Assembly (NCBI GenBank): GCA_947000775.1
Contig: CAMQGK010000008.1
Location: forward strand, 16,409,501-16,473,500
Origin: Pterois miles
Lineage: Eukaryota > Chordata > Actinopteri > Perciformes > Scorpaenidae
Reading direction: 5' to 3'
DNA: 64,000 bases
A program made the position numbers and the translations under genes. Below, piece by piece: positions 37,801 to 48,000 of the stretch. Positions within the stretch are counted from its first letter, which is position 1, and each line of letters starts with the position of its first letter. The notes below the pieces were generated by a model, which made no database searches, was not told where the DNA came from, and saw only the letters and a program-made list of their open reading frames with translations.

Positions 37801-38772
37801 TTCAAGCATATTTAGCCCAGTTTCTAGAGATCTTTGGACCAGTTTAATACATGATTACTGGGTTATCGACCGTGTGCTGATATGTGCCTGTGACCTTGTC
37901 AAACATCTGATCGAAGACATTCTCCAACCACCACATCACCCTGCCAGCTGCTCATATCAGAGGAGTCTGAGATGGACTAGGGGATGAGGTAAAGACCACC
38001 ACCACCTCTCCCACCTGAGCTCCACGCACACCAGTGACTACACACCTCAACAATCTGCTGATTAGCAATCTTGTTAAATTATATTGCTTTTTCCACTGAG
38101 CTGTTCAACTGCATTCCTCACTGCTAGTTAACACGAGGACTAATGAGAGGAGCATGGTGTGTAAAATGAGTTTATAGCCGTGTGTTTGTGGTATATGGAC
38201 TGCAGAAAACAAACAACTGATGCTCACAGTCACCTCACACACTAGTGAAAATACGTGTATTACGTGGACAATATAAAAACATGACAATCTGTACAAACGT
38301 GCGTGTAAAATATGGTCAGTTATATTGTGTAAAAGCATATAACTGCCAGCATCAAGCTAGAAGACGTTGATGCTGTTGCGCCCTTAAATAGGGCGAAAAG
38401 TAAAGGGAGTTTTGAATTGAACATTACAAAAACACTCTCAATACAATTACCAGGACTTTTTAACCCGATTTACATTATTCAAACCATTCAAGGTGCAACA
38501 TGAAATCTTAATTATGGAACATATTTTTAATTTAATTTGAACGAGGCTCTTAACGATCCCCACTATAAGCTAGCTTAAACATCGTCCGAGTTAGCCGTTA
38601 GCCGCTTTTATCGGTTGAAAACAAGTTTTCATGTCGTTCATACTAAACAACAGTAACATTGGAAAAACTACTAGTAACATGTCGTCAAGTTAACAGCCAG
38701 TTACGGTCGGTAATTACCTCAAACAGGTGAGGAAAGACGTGAAAAGACCGACTCACCTGCAGCCGTCGCCAT
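34702..38772 (-). CDS. Unrecognised small protein gene, 3 coding exons, 105 residues
   Basis: I infer a minus-strand gene with coding exons at 38757-38772, 36293-36436 and 34702-34859. The pieces total 318 bp, exactly 106 codons including TGA. Both introns are GT-AG (2320 and 1433 bp) and both interrupt a codon after its first base, so the phases match. The ATG sits in a good context (CCAGTGATGG). The predicted protein starts MATAAGSESHSLAELSLSLS. Exon 2 adds a leucine-rich stretch likely to be helical (CDTFLVMCPQIRKLFSSLAE). Exon 3 adds a basic, helix-prone end (EASWRRKRSVRAAEV) finishing KETASTL. There is no signal peptide or membrane segment. I do not recognise the family and assign no function. 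Exon 1 and exon 2 are the stronger calls; exon 3 has competing open frames. Confidence 0.6.
35098..35518 (+). repeat. Dispersed repeat family R1, longest plus copy
   Basis: Contains ACCTTAAAGGGAG, GGAAATCAATTAACAACAC, GTGGGCATGTCTGTAAAG and CATTTGGAGCGTTATTCA. It aligns in order with 51480-51680 and 61720-61930. It breaks at about 35519, where a Myb/SANT-like coding fragment begins. Confidence 0.75.
35492..35713 (+). pseudogene. Myb/SANT-like domain fragment, transposon-derived
   Basis: The plus frame includes VLFGKFTTTISQEIKEREWA. This resembles the helix pattern (hLFxKFs....xKxxxW) of Myb/SANT-like DNA-binding proteins that accompany Harbinger transposons and their domesticated relatives. 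It has no complete start context, is joined upstream to a dispersed repeat, and ends in Lys/Asn-rich sequence. I read it as a decayed fragment lying antisense in intron 2 of the small gene. Confidence 0.5.
35800..35915. repeat. Short teleost interspersed repeat piece
   Basis: AGGTTCTCATTCATCCAGGT and the self-complementary GATTTGTCCCTGAAGGGACAAATC are familiar from teleost dispersed repeats. No second copy lies in this window. Confidence 0.4.
36293..36436 (-). CDS. Small gene, coding exon 2
   Basis: 144 bp between the acceptor TCTGTTTTAG and the donor GTATCT. Its only useful frame joins exon 1 as a Gly codon (G+GG) and runs without stops to GAA G. Encodes SESHSLAELSLSLSCDTFLV and onwards to PPSASNE. 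The region is free of repeats. Confidence 0.65.
36835..37090 (+). repeat. Dispersed repeat family R3
   Basis: Matches 24185-24350 and 27060-27186 (AATTAACCAATTAACTGATA, CAGCTCGTCACTTTAAAGAG, TTGTAGCCTCGTAGCATTTA). It lies in intron 1 of the small gene. Confidence 0.7.
37135..37690. mobile_element. Candidate transposon with repeat-built inverted arms
   Basis: The left arm (about 37139-37310) is made of AATAAAGTCATAATATTA-type units. The right arm (about 37546-37680) is made of their complement (CATTATGACTTTATTGTCAT). The interior of about 220 bp carries a 61-codon plus frame (37365-37550) with FYFSLGFTNNQILHLLAHQ. That looks like the start of a helix-turn-helix in a teleost integrase-type element protein; this is a recollection of pattern, not a database match. 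No target duplication was fixed. Confidence 0.5.
38757..38772 (-). CDS. Small gene, coding exon 1 (start codon)
   Basis: Sixteen coding bases: ATG, four codons and one base, followed by the strong donor GTGAGT (38751-38756). The sequence before the ATG (GACACAGACCAGTG) gives a purine at -3 and the next base is G. GC-richer than its surroundings, as expected of a first exon. Confidence 0.62.
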
Positions 38773-38807
38773 CACTGGTCTGTGTCGGTTAGCGGAGAGG
38801 AGAGCGA

Positions 38808-38819
38808 GCCCCCTGCTGG
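38808..38819 (-). promoter_or_regulatory. CTCF-like motif upstream of the small gene
   Basis: The minus strand reads CCAGCAGGGGGC followed by TCGC, a match to the CTCF core CCASYAGRKGGC. It lies 36 bp upstream of the inferred ATG, in the presumed 5' leader or core promoter. Similar words also occur in teleost repeats, so occupancy is not implied. Confidence 0.5.
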
Positions 38820-39364
38820 AGCTACCAGGCATTACCAACCGATCAACGCACGATTAACCCAGTCCAAGATCTGTATCGGCTATCTGGACTGGCCGAACAA
38901 AACAACTAAATACATCCTGAAAATAGCACTTAAAGTTATTTTTAATAGTTAAAGAGCATGTCAGTTATTTTTTTTTAAGTTTTAATATCACTCTGTAGTT
39001 TCCCTTCATTCAAAGTTCAGTCAAAATATCAATGTTTTAGCATCAAAATCCTGTTTTACCAAGCCTTTCTAAAAATCTTTTCCCAAGTGACCTGACGTAG
39101 GTTTCTTCATGATGACACTGCTGTATACAGTATATACACAGCATATCCTTGTAGTCCGTTTACTCACCATAGATAATGCAGTCTTCAGGACTGGACCAGA
39201 CTCCATTCACAAAAATGGTAATTTTAACTTGCAGAATATGTAAGTATATATACAACCCCACTTCATAAATATCTAACCCTTTCGGTTAAACTGTACAGAT
39301 GTAGTATAGATTACTTTGGCTTAGCTAGTGCTAGAATAGCTAGTGCTCAACCACCATCTTAGTT
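38820..39364. other. Upstream flank of the small gene, nothing further recognised
   Basis: No TATA box or divergent exon could be supported. Confidence 0.3.
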
Positions 39365-39555
39365 TTTAGCTGTCACCATCTAGGTTTTTAACCATTGCCA
39401 TCTTGGTTTTCGGCCATCACCATCTTGGTCTTTGGCCATCACCATCTTGGTTTTTTGGCCACCACCATCTTGGTTTTTGGCCATCACCATCTTGGGTTTT
39501 TGGCCGTCACCATCTTGTTTTTTTTGGCCGTCAGCATCTTGTTTTTTTGGCCGTC
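39365..39555 (+). repeat. Degenerate 22-24-bp tandem array
   Basis: About eight units of CACCATCTTGGTTTTTGGCC with small changes. Two such units also occur in the R2 copy at 40950-41350, so the array is a local expansion of an R2 segment. Confidence 0.88.
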
Positions 39556-40342
39556 AAAAAAATCTAACCCCTGCAGTTATTTCCAAACTTAGCAGAGCTA
39601 ACTTTGACGTAGTTAGTGCTAGGGTTCGTTCTTCGTTCCTTATTGGTTTGCTTCGATTAGCTTATATTGGTAATATACAGTACATCACTGTGGATCACCA
39701 TCGGTGTGGCTTTTCCTTGGACAGCGCTGAAGGAAGAGAACGGACTAAGGGCAGACATGGACGTCATGCAGGTATACGCTATAAGCATGCATTGACAGTG
39801 TCTTCCAGAAGGGGGTGACAAAAGTCTCACACTGCGGGTTTAAGATAGATGAACTATTTTAAAAGCCTCGTGGTTCAGCTGGAAACTGCATCACCACAAA
39901 GCTGAAAATAGGTTTGTTTTCATACTTACATACAGTTTGAATGCAGGACTTTTATATGCAGTGAAATATTTTCACTTTAGTATAAAATTGGCTGCATCTA
40001 ACTACAATGGAGTAATTAATTTTCCTATATTTCATCCAAAAAGAACGTAAACCTGAGTTAGAAGCCAGACAGCGCTGAACATCAGCGCTCATTGACAGAC
40101 TGCTTCATCCAGTCAAAAGGAATTTGCACCCTGGATGCCTCAGAGGTGTTGGTGCAAGCTGTTAACGCACATCTGTACACATGTGAGCACTTGTGTAGTG
40201 TTTGCAAGCTGATATCATATGTCTGCGTGTGTGTGTGAGAGTTTGTAAGGTGATATCAGCGGCCTGAACTCTGGCAGCATGGAGGATCGACTCACAGGTA
40301 CAGATGGGGCTACTGTGGTTTTACAAGTGTTTGATGTTATAG

Positions 40343-40485
40343 GCTTCTTCGCCGCTACATGTGTGTGGTGATAATGAAACAACTAGGGTCCTGTTTGCCA
40401 GGCTCCCCTCCGGTCATTTTCCATCACGTGTGGTGAACGAGGTGAACTTTGACCCCTCCACGTTCAAAGCTGTCCTAAACATCTA
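40343..40485 (+). other. Candidate plus-strand exon, unassigned
   Basis: After a possible acceptor (GATGTTATAG at 40333-40342) a frame reads through VLFARLPSGHFPSRVVNEVN and DPSTFKAVLNIY up to a good donor (GTACGT). It is GC-richer than its surroundings and looks protein-like. I find no partner exon and recognise no family. The acceptor lacks a strong pyrimidine tract. Confidence 0.3.
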
Positions 40486-40949
40486 CAGTACGTACACTGG
40501 CTGTAAACAAAAAAAAAAAATAATTTTAAACTACATGTATTTCATGAGTGAGTCTGATTTACATAGCAGTGAGATGAAATAACAGGATGATGAGAAAGAC
40601 GTTAGGAAGAGGACCGGTGGTGGATGTGATCGAGTGTTCAGAGTACAGACGGATTGAAGGAAGGCAAGATTTTTGTTTTAAGTCAATAGAATGCAGCTAC
40701 AGAAATGAGACAAGAACAAGTGAAACATAAAGAAAAACACAGCAGTACAAAAAAAAGCTGCAATATAGCACATTATCATTAACTTTTCTGTTTCATTTTG
40801 TGTATTATCACCTTGAACAAAATATTACCAGTTAACAGTACTGCAGTCTTGGGTCACATTTGCAAAGATATCTCTAAAATATTAGTTATTAAAAGCAATA
40901 CTCTGGTGCAGTTCATCAGCTTTCACACACAAATATAGACCGCATAAGA

Positions 40950-41350
40950 AGTGGACGTACTAGCCATGACGTCACCCACTGGTTTGTGGACTTCTGTTCT
41001 GAAGCCTCAAGTTCAGCATCTTAGCCGTCACCATCTTGGTTTTTGGCCGTCACTATCTTGGTTTTTGCACCCAGAAGGGACACGACAGGGTGGAGCTGAG
41101 TTCAACCAAACGCTGAATAAGACATTTTTAGGTGACCACACAAGTTGTAATTAACTGTCATGAACTGAAAACACACTGGGAAAGTGTTAAAGTTTTAAGA
41201 CAACTCCCAGACCTGGTAACACTGTGGTAGCAACCTGTCAATCTCAAGGTAGCCCCACCCTAAAGCACCCCCTGCTTTATGGTCTATCTGACTCTAAATG
41301 GGACCATAATTGACTTAATGAACATCATGTTGTATTGAAGATGACTTGAA
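40950..41350 (+). repeat. Dispersed repeat family R2
   Basis: Contains CACCATCTTGGTTTTTGGCC, CACCCAGAAGGGACACGACA, CAACCAAACGCTGAATAAGA and TGTCATGAACTGAAAACACA. In order with 57500-57860. Confidence 0.85.
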
Positions 41351-42094
41351 ACTAGTGATTGAGATGATAAACTCATGTTTACAATGTTTACTGAGGTAAT
41401 AAATCAAGTGAGAAATAGGACCATTTTCTCATAGACGTCTATACAATCGGACTTCTTTTAGCAACCAGAGGAGTCGCCCTCTGCTGGGTATTAGAAAAAA
41501 AAAAAAACATGTTATACGATGTTATAAAAATCATGTCTTCAATATAAAAAACAATTGTTAAACTCATACAAAATAAACATATTTTCTCAATGAAACTGCA
41601 ATAAACTTAAGCAGTGTGATCAGATTGCTCATGGCCATCACCAACACTTTCACCGTTTTTATTTTGTACTTAATTATTGAACAGTGAAACATGACTCTGA
41701 ACTGTTCACAACTGTTGTCAAAGAACAAGTAAAAAGTTTTATTTAGATTTTCAAAACAGCTTTTCTGATTCAGATAAGAGACCATCCAATCCTAAAGAGA
41801 AAATTAAATTACATCAGGGACAGTCTGAGCTGCTGTGTGAACACAGCCAAGGAATACAAACTGAGCAATTTGTCTGACAGAAGAAGTGATAAGGAGCGAA
41901 TATACTGAAGGAGTTAAAAACAGAGGGAGGAGGTCAGGGCAGGGTGAGGAGGAGGAAGACGGCAAAGGTCAAAGAAAATGAGAGGAGTGAAGACAGACCA
42001 CCACCACAGCCCACCCACACTGTACACACACACTAACACACACTCTGTGGTCAGAGGTTCACCTGCAGTTCACGTTGACCATAACAACACCCCT

Positions 42095-42098
<4 letters not shown>
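41351..42098. other. Intergenic DNA, nothing recognised
   Basis: GTCGCCCTCTGCTGGG at about 41472 is a repeat-type word that also resembles a CTCF core. No gene. Confidence 0.35.

Positions 42099-42133
<35 letters not shown>
42099..42133. repeat. (AG)n microsatellite
   Basis: AG tract of about 35 bp. Confidence 0.96.
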
Positions 42134-42134
<1 letters not shown>

Positions 42135-42487
42135 TAGGGGATGGTAGTGATGTGGTATCAGGAGGGAAGGACGAGTGGAAGGAGGGAAGGAGCAGATGGA
42201 GGGAGGAAACGAGGGAGAGGTGGGAAAGCAAAGTAATAATTTAAAGTTGTGGGGAGCTCAAGAGAGGAATCGGTCAAAGCAGGTTTTCAGTCCAACTTCT
42301 GTCGACGCTGCAGGTTCGCACCAAGGTCAGAGAGCTAAACACACATGTACATACTTACACTTTAATCCTCTTTCTCTCTGAATGTATATCCATTGAACAC
42401 GCACAGATGGGCTGCTTGGCCTTATATAGGCCTTAAATATGAATGAATGAATCATAACACCAATGTAAATAATTTAATTTAACCTAG

Positions 42488-42815
42488 AAGATCCATCCAT
42501 CTGTAACCGCTTATCCCGTTGTGGGGGGGGGGGGGGGGGGGGGGCGCTGGAGCTGATCCCAGCAGGCATTGGGCGAAGGCGGGGTTCACCCTGGACAGAT
42601 CACCAGTCCAGGGCACATAGAGACAGACAACCATTCACACTCACGTTCACACCTACGGACAATTTAGAGTCATCAATGAACCTAACTTGCACGTCTTTGG
42701 ACTGTGGGAGGAAGCCGGATAACCCGGAGAAAACCCACGCTGACAGAGAGAGTACATGCAACCTCGAACCATTTGAATCTGCTATCCTCTTGCTGCAAGG
42801 CGACAGTTCTAGCCG
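42488..42815 (+). repeat. Teleost interspersed repeat (family U), 5' part
   Basis: Starts GATCCATCCATCTGTAACCG, contains a G run (about 42522-42544), CACCCTGGACAGATCACCAG, AGAGACAGACAACCATTCAC and GTCTTTGGACTGTGGGAG. It reaches GGCGACAGTTCTAGCC at 42815. The remaining end of the family (CTACACCACCATGCAGCC) reappears only at 43214-43231, after the tRNA and SINE. Confidence 0.88.
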
Positions 42816-42816
42816 T

Positions 42817-42889
42817 GGCCGCGTGGCCTAATGGATAAGGCGTCTGACTTCGGATCAGAAGATTGCAGGTTCGAGTCCTGCCGCGGTCG
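42817..42889 (+). tRNA. tRNA-Arg, anticodon TCG
   Basis: A full cloverleaf can be drawn. The acceptor GGCCGCG pairs with CGCGGTC (one G-U), followed by discriminator G 42889. The D arm is GCC..GGC. The anticodon stem TCTGA/TCAGA has loop CTTCGGA, with anticodon TCG at 42850-42852. The T arm is GCAGG TTCGAGT CCTGC. Internal A and B boxes are intact. No TTTT terminator follows; the next bases run straight into a SINE head 10 bp downstream. The first TTTT is near 43343. It may be a live gene or a recent retroposed copy. Confidence 0.9.
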
Positions 42890-42899
42890 CTCGTTTGGG

Positions 42900-43214
42900 G
42901 GCGGCAGTAGCTCAGTCTGTAGGGAGTTGGCTTGGGAACCGGAGGGTCACCGGTTCAAGTCCCGACATGGACCAAAAACTGAGTGTGAACTGGTAGCTGG
43001 AGAGGTGCCAGTTTACCTCTTGGGCAAGGCACCAAACCCCCAACTGCTCGGGGCGCTTGTTTGGAGCAGCCCCCTCACTCTGACATCTCTCCATTAATGC
43101 ATGTATGTGTGTTTCAGGTCTGCATGTACCATGTATGAGTTAAACAGAGTGTAAATTGAATTTCCCCACTGTGGGACTAATAAAGGTTGATCTTCTTCTT
43201 CTTCTTCTTCTTCT
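42900..43214 (+). mobile_element. tRNA-derived SINE, full copy, fused behind tRNA-Arg
   Basis: The tRNA-like head has box A (TAGCTCAGTCTGTAGG, from 42908) and box B (GGTTCAAGTCC, 42952-42962). The body includes AACTGGTAGCTGGAGAGGTG. The 3' tail GTGGGACTAATAAAGGTTGA is of LINE type and ends in (TTC)n. A second, minus-strand copy lies at 53512-53810. The tRNA-Arg and this SINE together interrupt repeat family U. Confidence 0.9.
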
Positions 43215-43302
43215 ACACCACCATGCAGCCCCCTAACCTTTAAGATAATCTACCTGATTTAACAGTTCTTATTGGGAGTGCAAGTCTCTGATTGGCTGAT
43301 GA

Positions 43303-45038
43303 GTGTGCATTATTTCCAGATAACCAGCCCTGACGTGCATTATTTTCATATAACCGCACAGCCCTGATGTGTATTATTTTCAGATAACCGCAAAGCCCTG
43401 ATGTGTATTATTTTCAGATAACCGCACAGCCCTGATGTGTATTATTTTCAGATAACCGCACAGCTCTGATGTGCATTATTTTCAGATAACCACACAGCCC
43501 TGACGTGCATTATTTTCAGATAACCGCACAGCTCTGACGTGCATTATTTTCAGATAACAGCACAGCCCTGATGTGTATTATTTTCAGATAACCGCACAGC
43601 CCTGATGTGTATTATTTTCAGATAACCACACAGCCCTGATGTGTATTATTTTCAGATAACCACACAGCCCTGATGTGCATTATTTCCAGATAACCGCACA
43701 GCCCTGATGTGCATTATTTTCAGATAACCGCACAGCTCTGACGTGCATTATTTTCAGATAACAGCACAGCCATGACGTGCATTATTTTCAGATAACCGCA
43801 CAGCCCTGATGTGCATTATTTTCAGATAACCGCACAGCTCTGACGTGCATTATTTTCAGATAACTGCACACCTCTGACGTGCATTATTTTCAGATAACCG
43901 CACAGCCCTGACGTGCATTATTTTCAGATAACCGCACAGCCCTGACGTGCATTATTTTCAGATAACCGCACAGCTCTGACGTGCATTATTTTCAGATAAC
44001 CGCACAGCCCTGACGTGCATTATTTTCAGATAACCGCACAGCTCTGACGTGCATTATTTTCAGATAACCGCACAGCCATGACGTGCATTATTTTCAGATA
44101 ACCGCACAGCTCTGACGTGCATTATTTTCAGATAACCGCACAACTCTGACGTGCATTATTTTCAGATAACAGCACAGCCATGACGTGCATTATTTTCAGA
44201 TAACCGCACAGCTCTGACGTGCATTATTTTCAGATAACCACACAGCCCTGATGTGCATTATTTCCAGATAACCGCACAGCCCTGACGTGCATTATTTTCA
44301 GATAACCGCACAGCTCTGCCGTGCATTATTTTCAGATAACCGCACAGCCCTGACGTGCATTATTTTCAGATAACCGCACAGCTCTGACGTGCATTATTTT
44401 CAGATAACCGCACAGCCATGACGTGCATTATTTTCAGATAACCGCACAGCTCTGACGTGCATTATTTTCAGATAACCGCACAGCTCTGACGTGCATTATT
44501 TTCAGATAACAGCACAGCCATGACGTGCATTATTTTCAGATAACCGCACAGCTCTGACGTGCATTATTTTCAGATAACCGCACAGCTCTGACGTGCATTA
44601 TTTCCAGATAACTGCACAGCTCTGACGTGCATTATTTTCAGATAACAGCACAGCCATGACGTGCATTATTTTCAGATAACCACACAGCTCTGACCTGCAT
44701 TATTTTCAGATAACCGCACAGCTCTGACGTGCATTATTTTCAGATAACTGCACAGCTCTGACGTGCATTATTTTCAGATAACAGCACAGCCATGACGTGC
44801 ATTATTTTCAGATAACCGCACAGCCATGACGTGCATTATTTTCAGATAACCGCACAGCTCTGACGTGCATTATTTTCAGATAACCGCACAGCTCTGACGT
44901 GCATTATTTTCATATAACCGCGCAACTCTGACGTGCATTATTTTCAGATAACCGCACAGCTCTGACGTGCATTATTTTCAGATAACCGCACAGCTCTGAC
45001 GTGCATTATTTTCAGATAACCGCACAACTTTGACGTCA
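43303..45038 (+). repeat. 34-bp minisatellite, about 51 copies
   Basis: The unit is 34 bp: TGACGTGCATTATTTTCAGA followed by TAACCGCACAGCTC. Variants recur at fixed sites (GCTC, GCCC or GCCA; CCGCAC, CAGCAC or CCACAC), and multi-unit patterns repeat, suggesting higher-order duplication. Left-hand units often read TGATGTG where the rest read TGACGTG. There are no unique spacers, so this is not a CRISPR array. Confidence 0.97.
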
Positions 45039-48000
45039 AGTTTTGAAGTCATTTGGCGATCAATAACTTTAACACTCTGAAGGAGTTTATTTCATAAAAA
45101 TGACCTGCTAGTTGTACATTACTCTACTTATTACATGGGTACTTAGCTAAGAAATCAATAATTTGACACAAAAACAGTCCACCAACATCAGACATCAGAA
45201 CTGTGCATTATATACATAGCAAGTCTGCTATAAAGAAATAACATCTAACTGTCGCTGTAACTGTTGAACGTCATGATTGACCAACTGAGTATTCAACAAA
45301 GCTACATAATAAAATGTTATGGTACACTGGTATGTTACATGGCTACGTTACAATTTATGTTTGAATTTGACCTCTTTTTCTAATTTTATAATTCTAGTTT
45401 CTAATTTTATTTTTTTTTCTAACCTTAACAAAGTAGTTTTTTTTTTCTTTAAATTAACTCATCATTTCACACCGTTAACCATGAGGCATTGTGCATTTCT
45501 GCAAGTGTGACTTGAGGCTGATATGAAACATATTTAGGAAATGTATTTTTGGTTCAGAAACATCGACATTCAACGTGTCTTGTGGTTTGCAGAAACGTAC
45601 AATTCCAACCTTTTTTTCTGGCATCTGGGTCGACTGTACAACATGCAGATACTGCAATGTTTGAGGAGGAAAGTCAACAAAAACACATTATGCATGTACA
45701 TCTACTCATAAATACATAAGGAAACACACTGCACTGATCAGAAATGCAGTTTTATTGATAATACTGACATAATGCAGTGCACACGGTATTGCTTTTTGTA
45801 GATATGAAGTCAAATACACATCATGTTTTGGGATACATTCAGTCTGTTTCTCCCAGAATACAATAAAATATAGCCAGTCGTGTTTAACCACCTTTTACAA
45901 TCACAACAAAAGAGTCTGTCACGGTGCAAAACCTGGATTTAATCCAGTTTGTTCCTTCATGTTATTGTTTAGTGCAGTTTTATGGTAGAACGATTTTGCT
46001 AAGGTGTACATCCAGTAAAGCATTTGGTTTTAGCAACATGAACAACGAAATATTGACTTTATATCTGTCTTTGTTTCTAACTTGAAGATTCAGTGCTAGT
46101 TTAACTTTGAGGGTAAATAATAGCATTAAGATTAAACATGCATTTATGCACATATAAAACAGCATTTTGGTGAATCTAAGTATAATATACGTCATAAGGA
46201 TCCTAAATTTTCTCATCCCATAAAAAGGAAAATAGCTCCACATTTTGTGAAATATGCCTATTCTACACAGAGATAAGAAAATCCTCCGACTAGCACCTCC
46301 AAAACTCAGTAATTAACAGGTTAAATCTTGTTTGATTAATCTGTTTAAAATAGGACTGGGCCAGATCATTTCATATCTTGATAACAATATATATCACAAT
46401 ATAGCATGTTTTTTGATAATACAATAAACACATCTATGAAATAGATCAGTCTATGAAATAGTCACATGATGAAGCCCATTTTTTATATTCCTGTGTGAAT
46501 TAAATATTTGATAAATGAAAGGTATTTTTTCATTTAATTAATAACCCTACTGCAAAATGAACATAACATTTTCAAGTGAAATTATAGAATAAAAAATTAA
46601 ATATATCCAGCTATACTCTGACTATGGTTACATGCATGCACACAAATAGAGTAATCAGATTAAGAAAACAATTTGATTTATCTGAGTTTGATCAGATTTT
46701 CTGAGAAATGTCCAAAATGTCATTTAAAGAATTTAAATTGACTATTTAACTATTAACTATTTCTTGGCTGGGTGCAGTGACATCCTGCAGTCTCCCCTGG
46801 TTAATTAATGAGCTTTAGAAGTGCTGGCAAACTCAGGCTAGCTGTTTCCACCTGTTTCCAGTCTTTATGCTAAGCTACGCTAACCAGCTGCTAGCAGGAG
46901 CTTTGATCTAACTGAAACACAACGAATAAGCGTATTTCCCAAAATGAGAGTAATTTAAAGGATTCAAACCTCAGAAAAAAAGAAAATGGAGATAAATGCT
47001 GCTAATATGCACTAGAAATCCATAAAAACAGCAGTTTAATTCAATGCATTAACTAAAAAACAACAACTACAAGACAGCAACAAGCTTCGTGAAGGCAACA
47101 GGAAGTCATAGCTAATACAAAGACAGCTTTTTGGTTGTTTGTGGTCTCTCTGCTGAGGCACCACTTAGTGTCATGTCAAGGCAGCGAAGCTAAAGGCTAA
47201 AGGCACGTTGCATTTACTGACAGGAATAACATCGGGCGACAACAGTGCTGAGTTAATGTTTCAACGACAGCTTTGCAGTATGAAGGCATCTTGAGTAATA
47301 AAATAATCACTTCCACTGAAAAAGGCAGCTGACAGCAGGATTGTCAAATAAAGTTTTGCCATTTTGAGGCTTGTGGATTTAATCAGCAGGACGTTCAAAC
47401 ATATAACACTATTTCAACATACTAACACAAGAAATACACTTTTGAATCTAAATAAAATGACCTTGTCAGCGTCTTAACAGGTATCTGATGTGTTCAGTCA
47501 GTCGGCTTTCATTTAAGTGCAGAGTGCAAATGTCTCGACCAAGCTGAACCGTTTCCAGTTCAAACTGTCGCCTATTTGAAGAAGAATTAGTTTGGCTTGT
47601 ATCTGAAGACACCTTTTCAGCAGGACTATATCAGGTGGTAACAAACTTCAAGGTCATTTTTCTTTTTTTTATGTAAACACTTTGTTTGACGGAGAGGAAA
47701 CCTGAACCAAAGGATGCCAAACAGGAAAACCCAACTGTCACCCAACAACAGCTAAATACCTGAAGTACTTAAACTAATAATACTGATAGGAAAATGAAAG
47801 CAGAAGCTATGAAATGTTTCCCACAAAAAGAGGTTTTACTGTCTCACAACCAACCAGCTTTGGTGTATTTAACGGCCGATGTCAACAGGATCAAGCGGCA
47901 TCATGTTCTAGTTGCACTACTGACTTTCTTGACTTTGTTTTAAATCGACAGACATCAAAAAACAGTTTGTCTCTCGCTGTTGTCTACATTTCTTTTCCGA

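Noticed and set aside
40279..40298. First exon ATG GAG GAT CGA CTC ACA G followed by GTACAG
   Set aside because: The only nearby downstream acceptor would leave an intron of about 45 bp and the phase does not fit the segment at 40343.
43303..45038. CRISPR-like regular array
   Set aside because: Units are contiguous with no unique spacers, and the genome is eukaryotic; it is a minisatellite.
43303..45038. TTATTTTCAG in each unit as an array of splice acceptors
   Set aside because: No exon follows any of them and no plus-strand gene is seen; the match is a short T-rich word.
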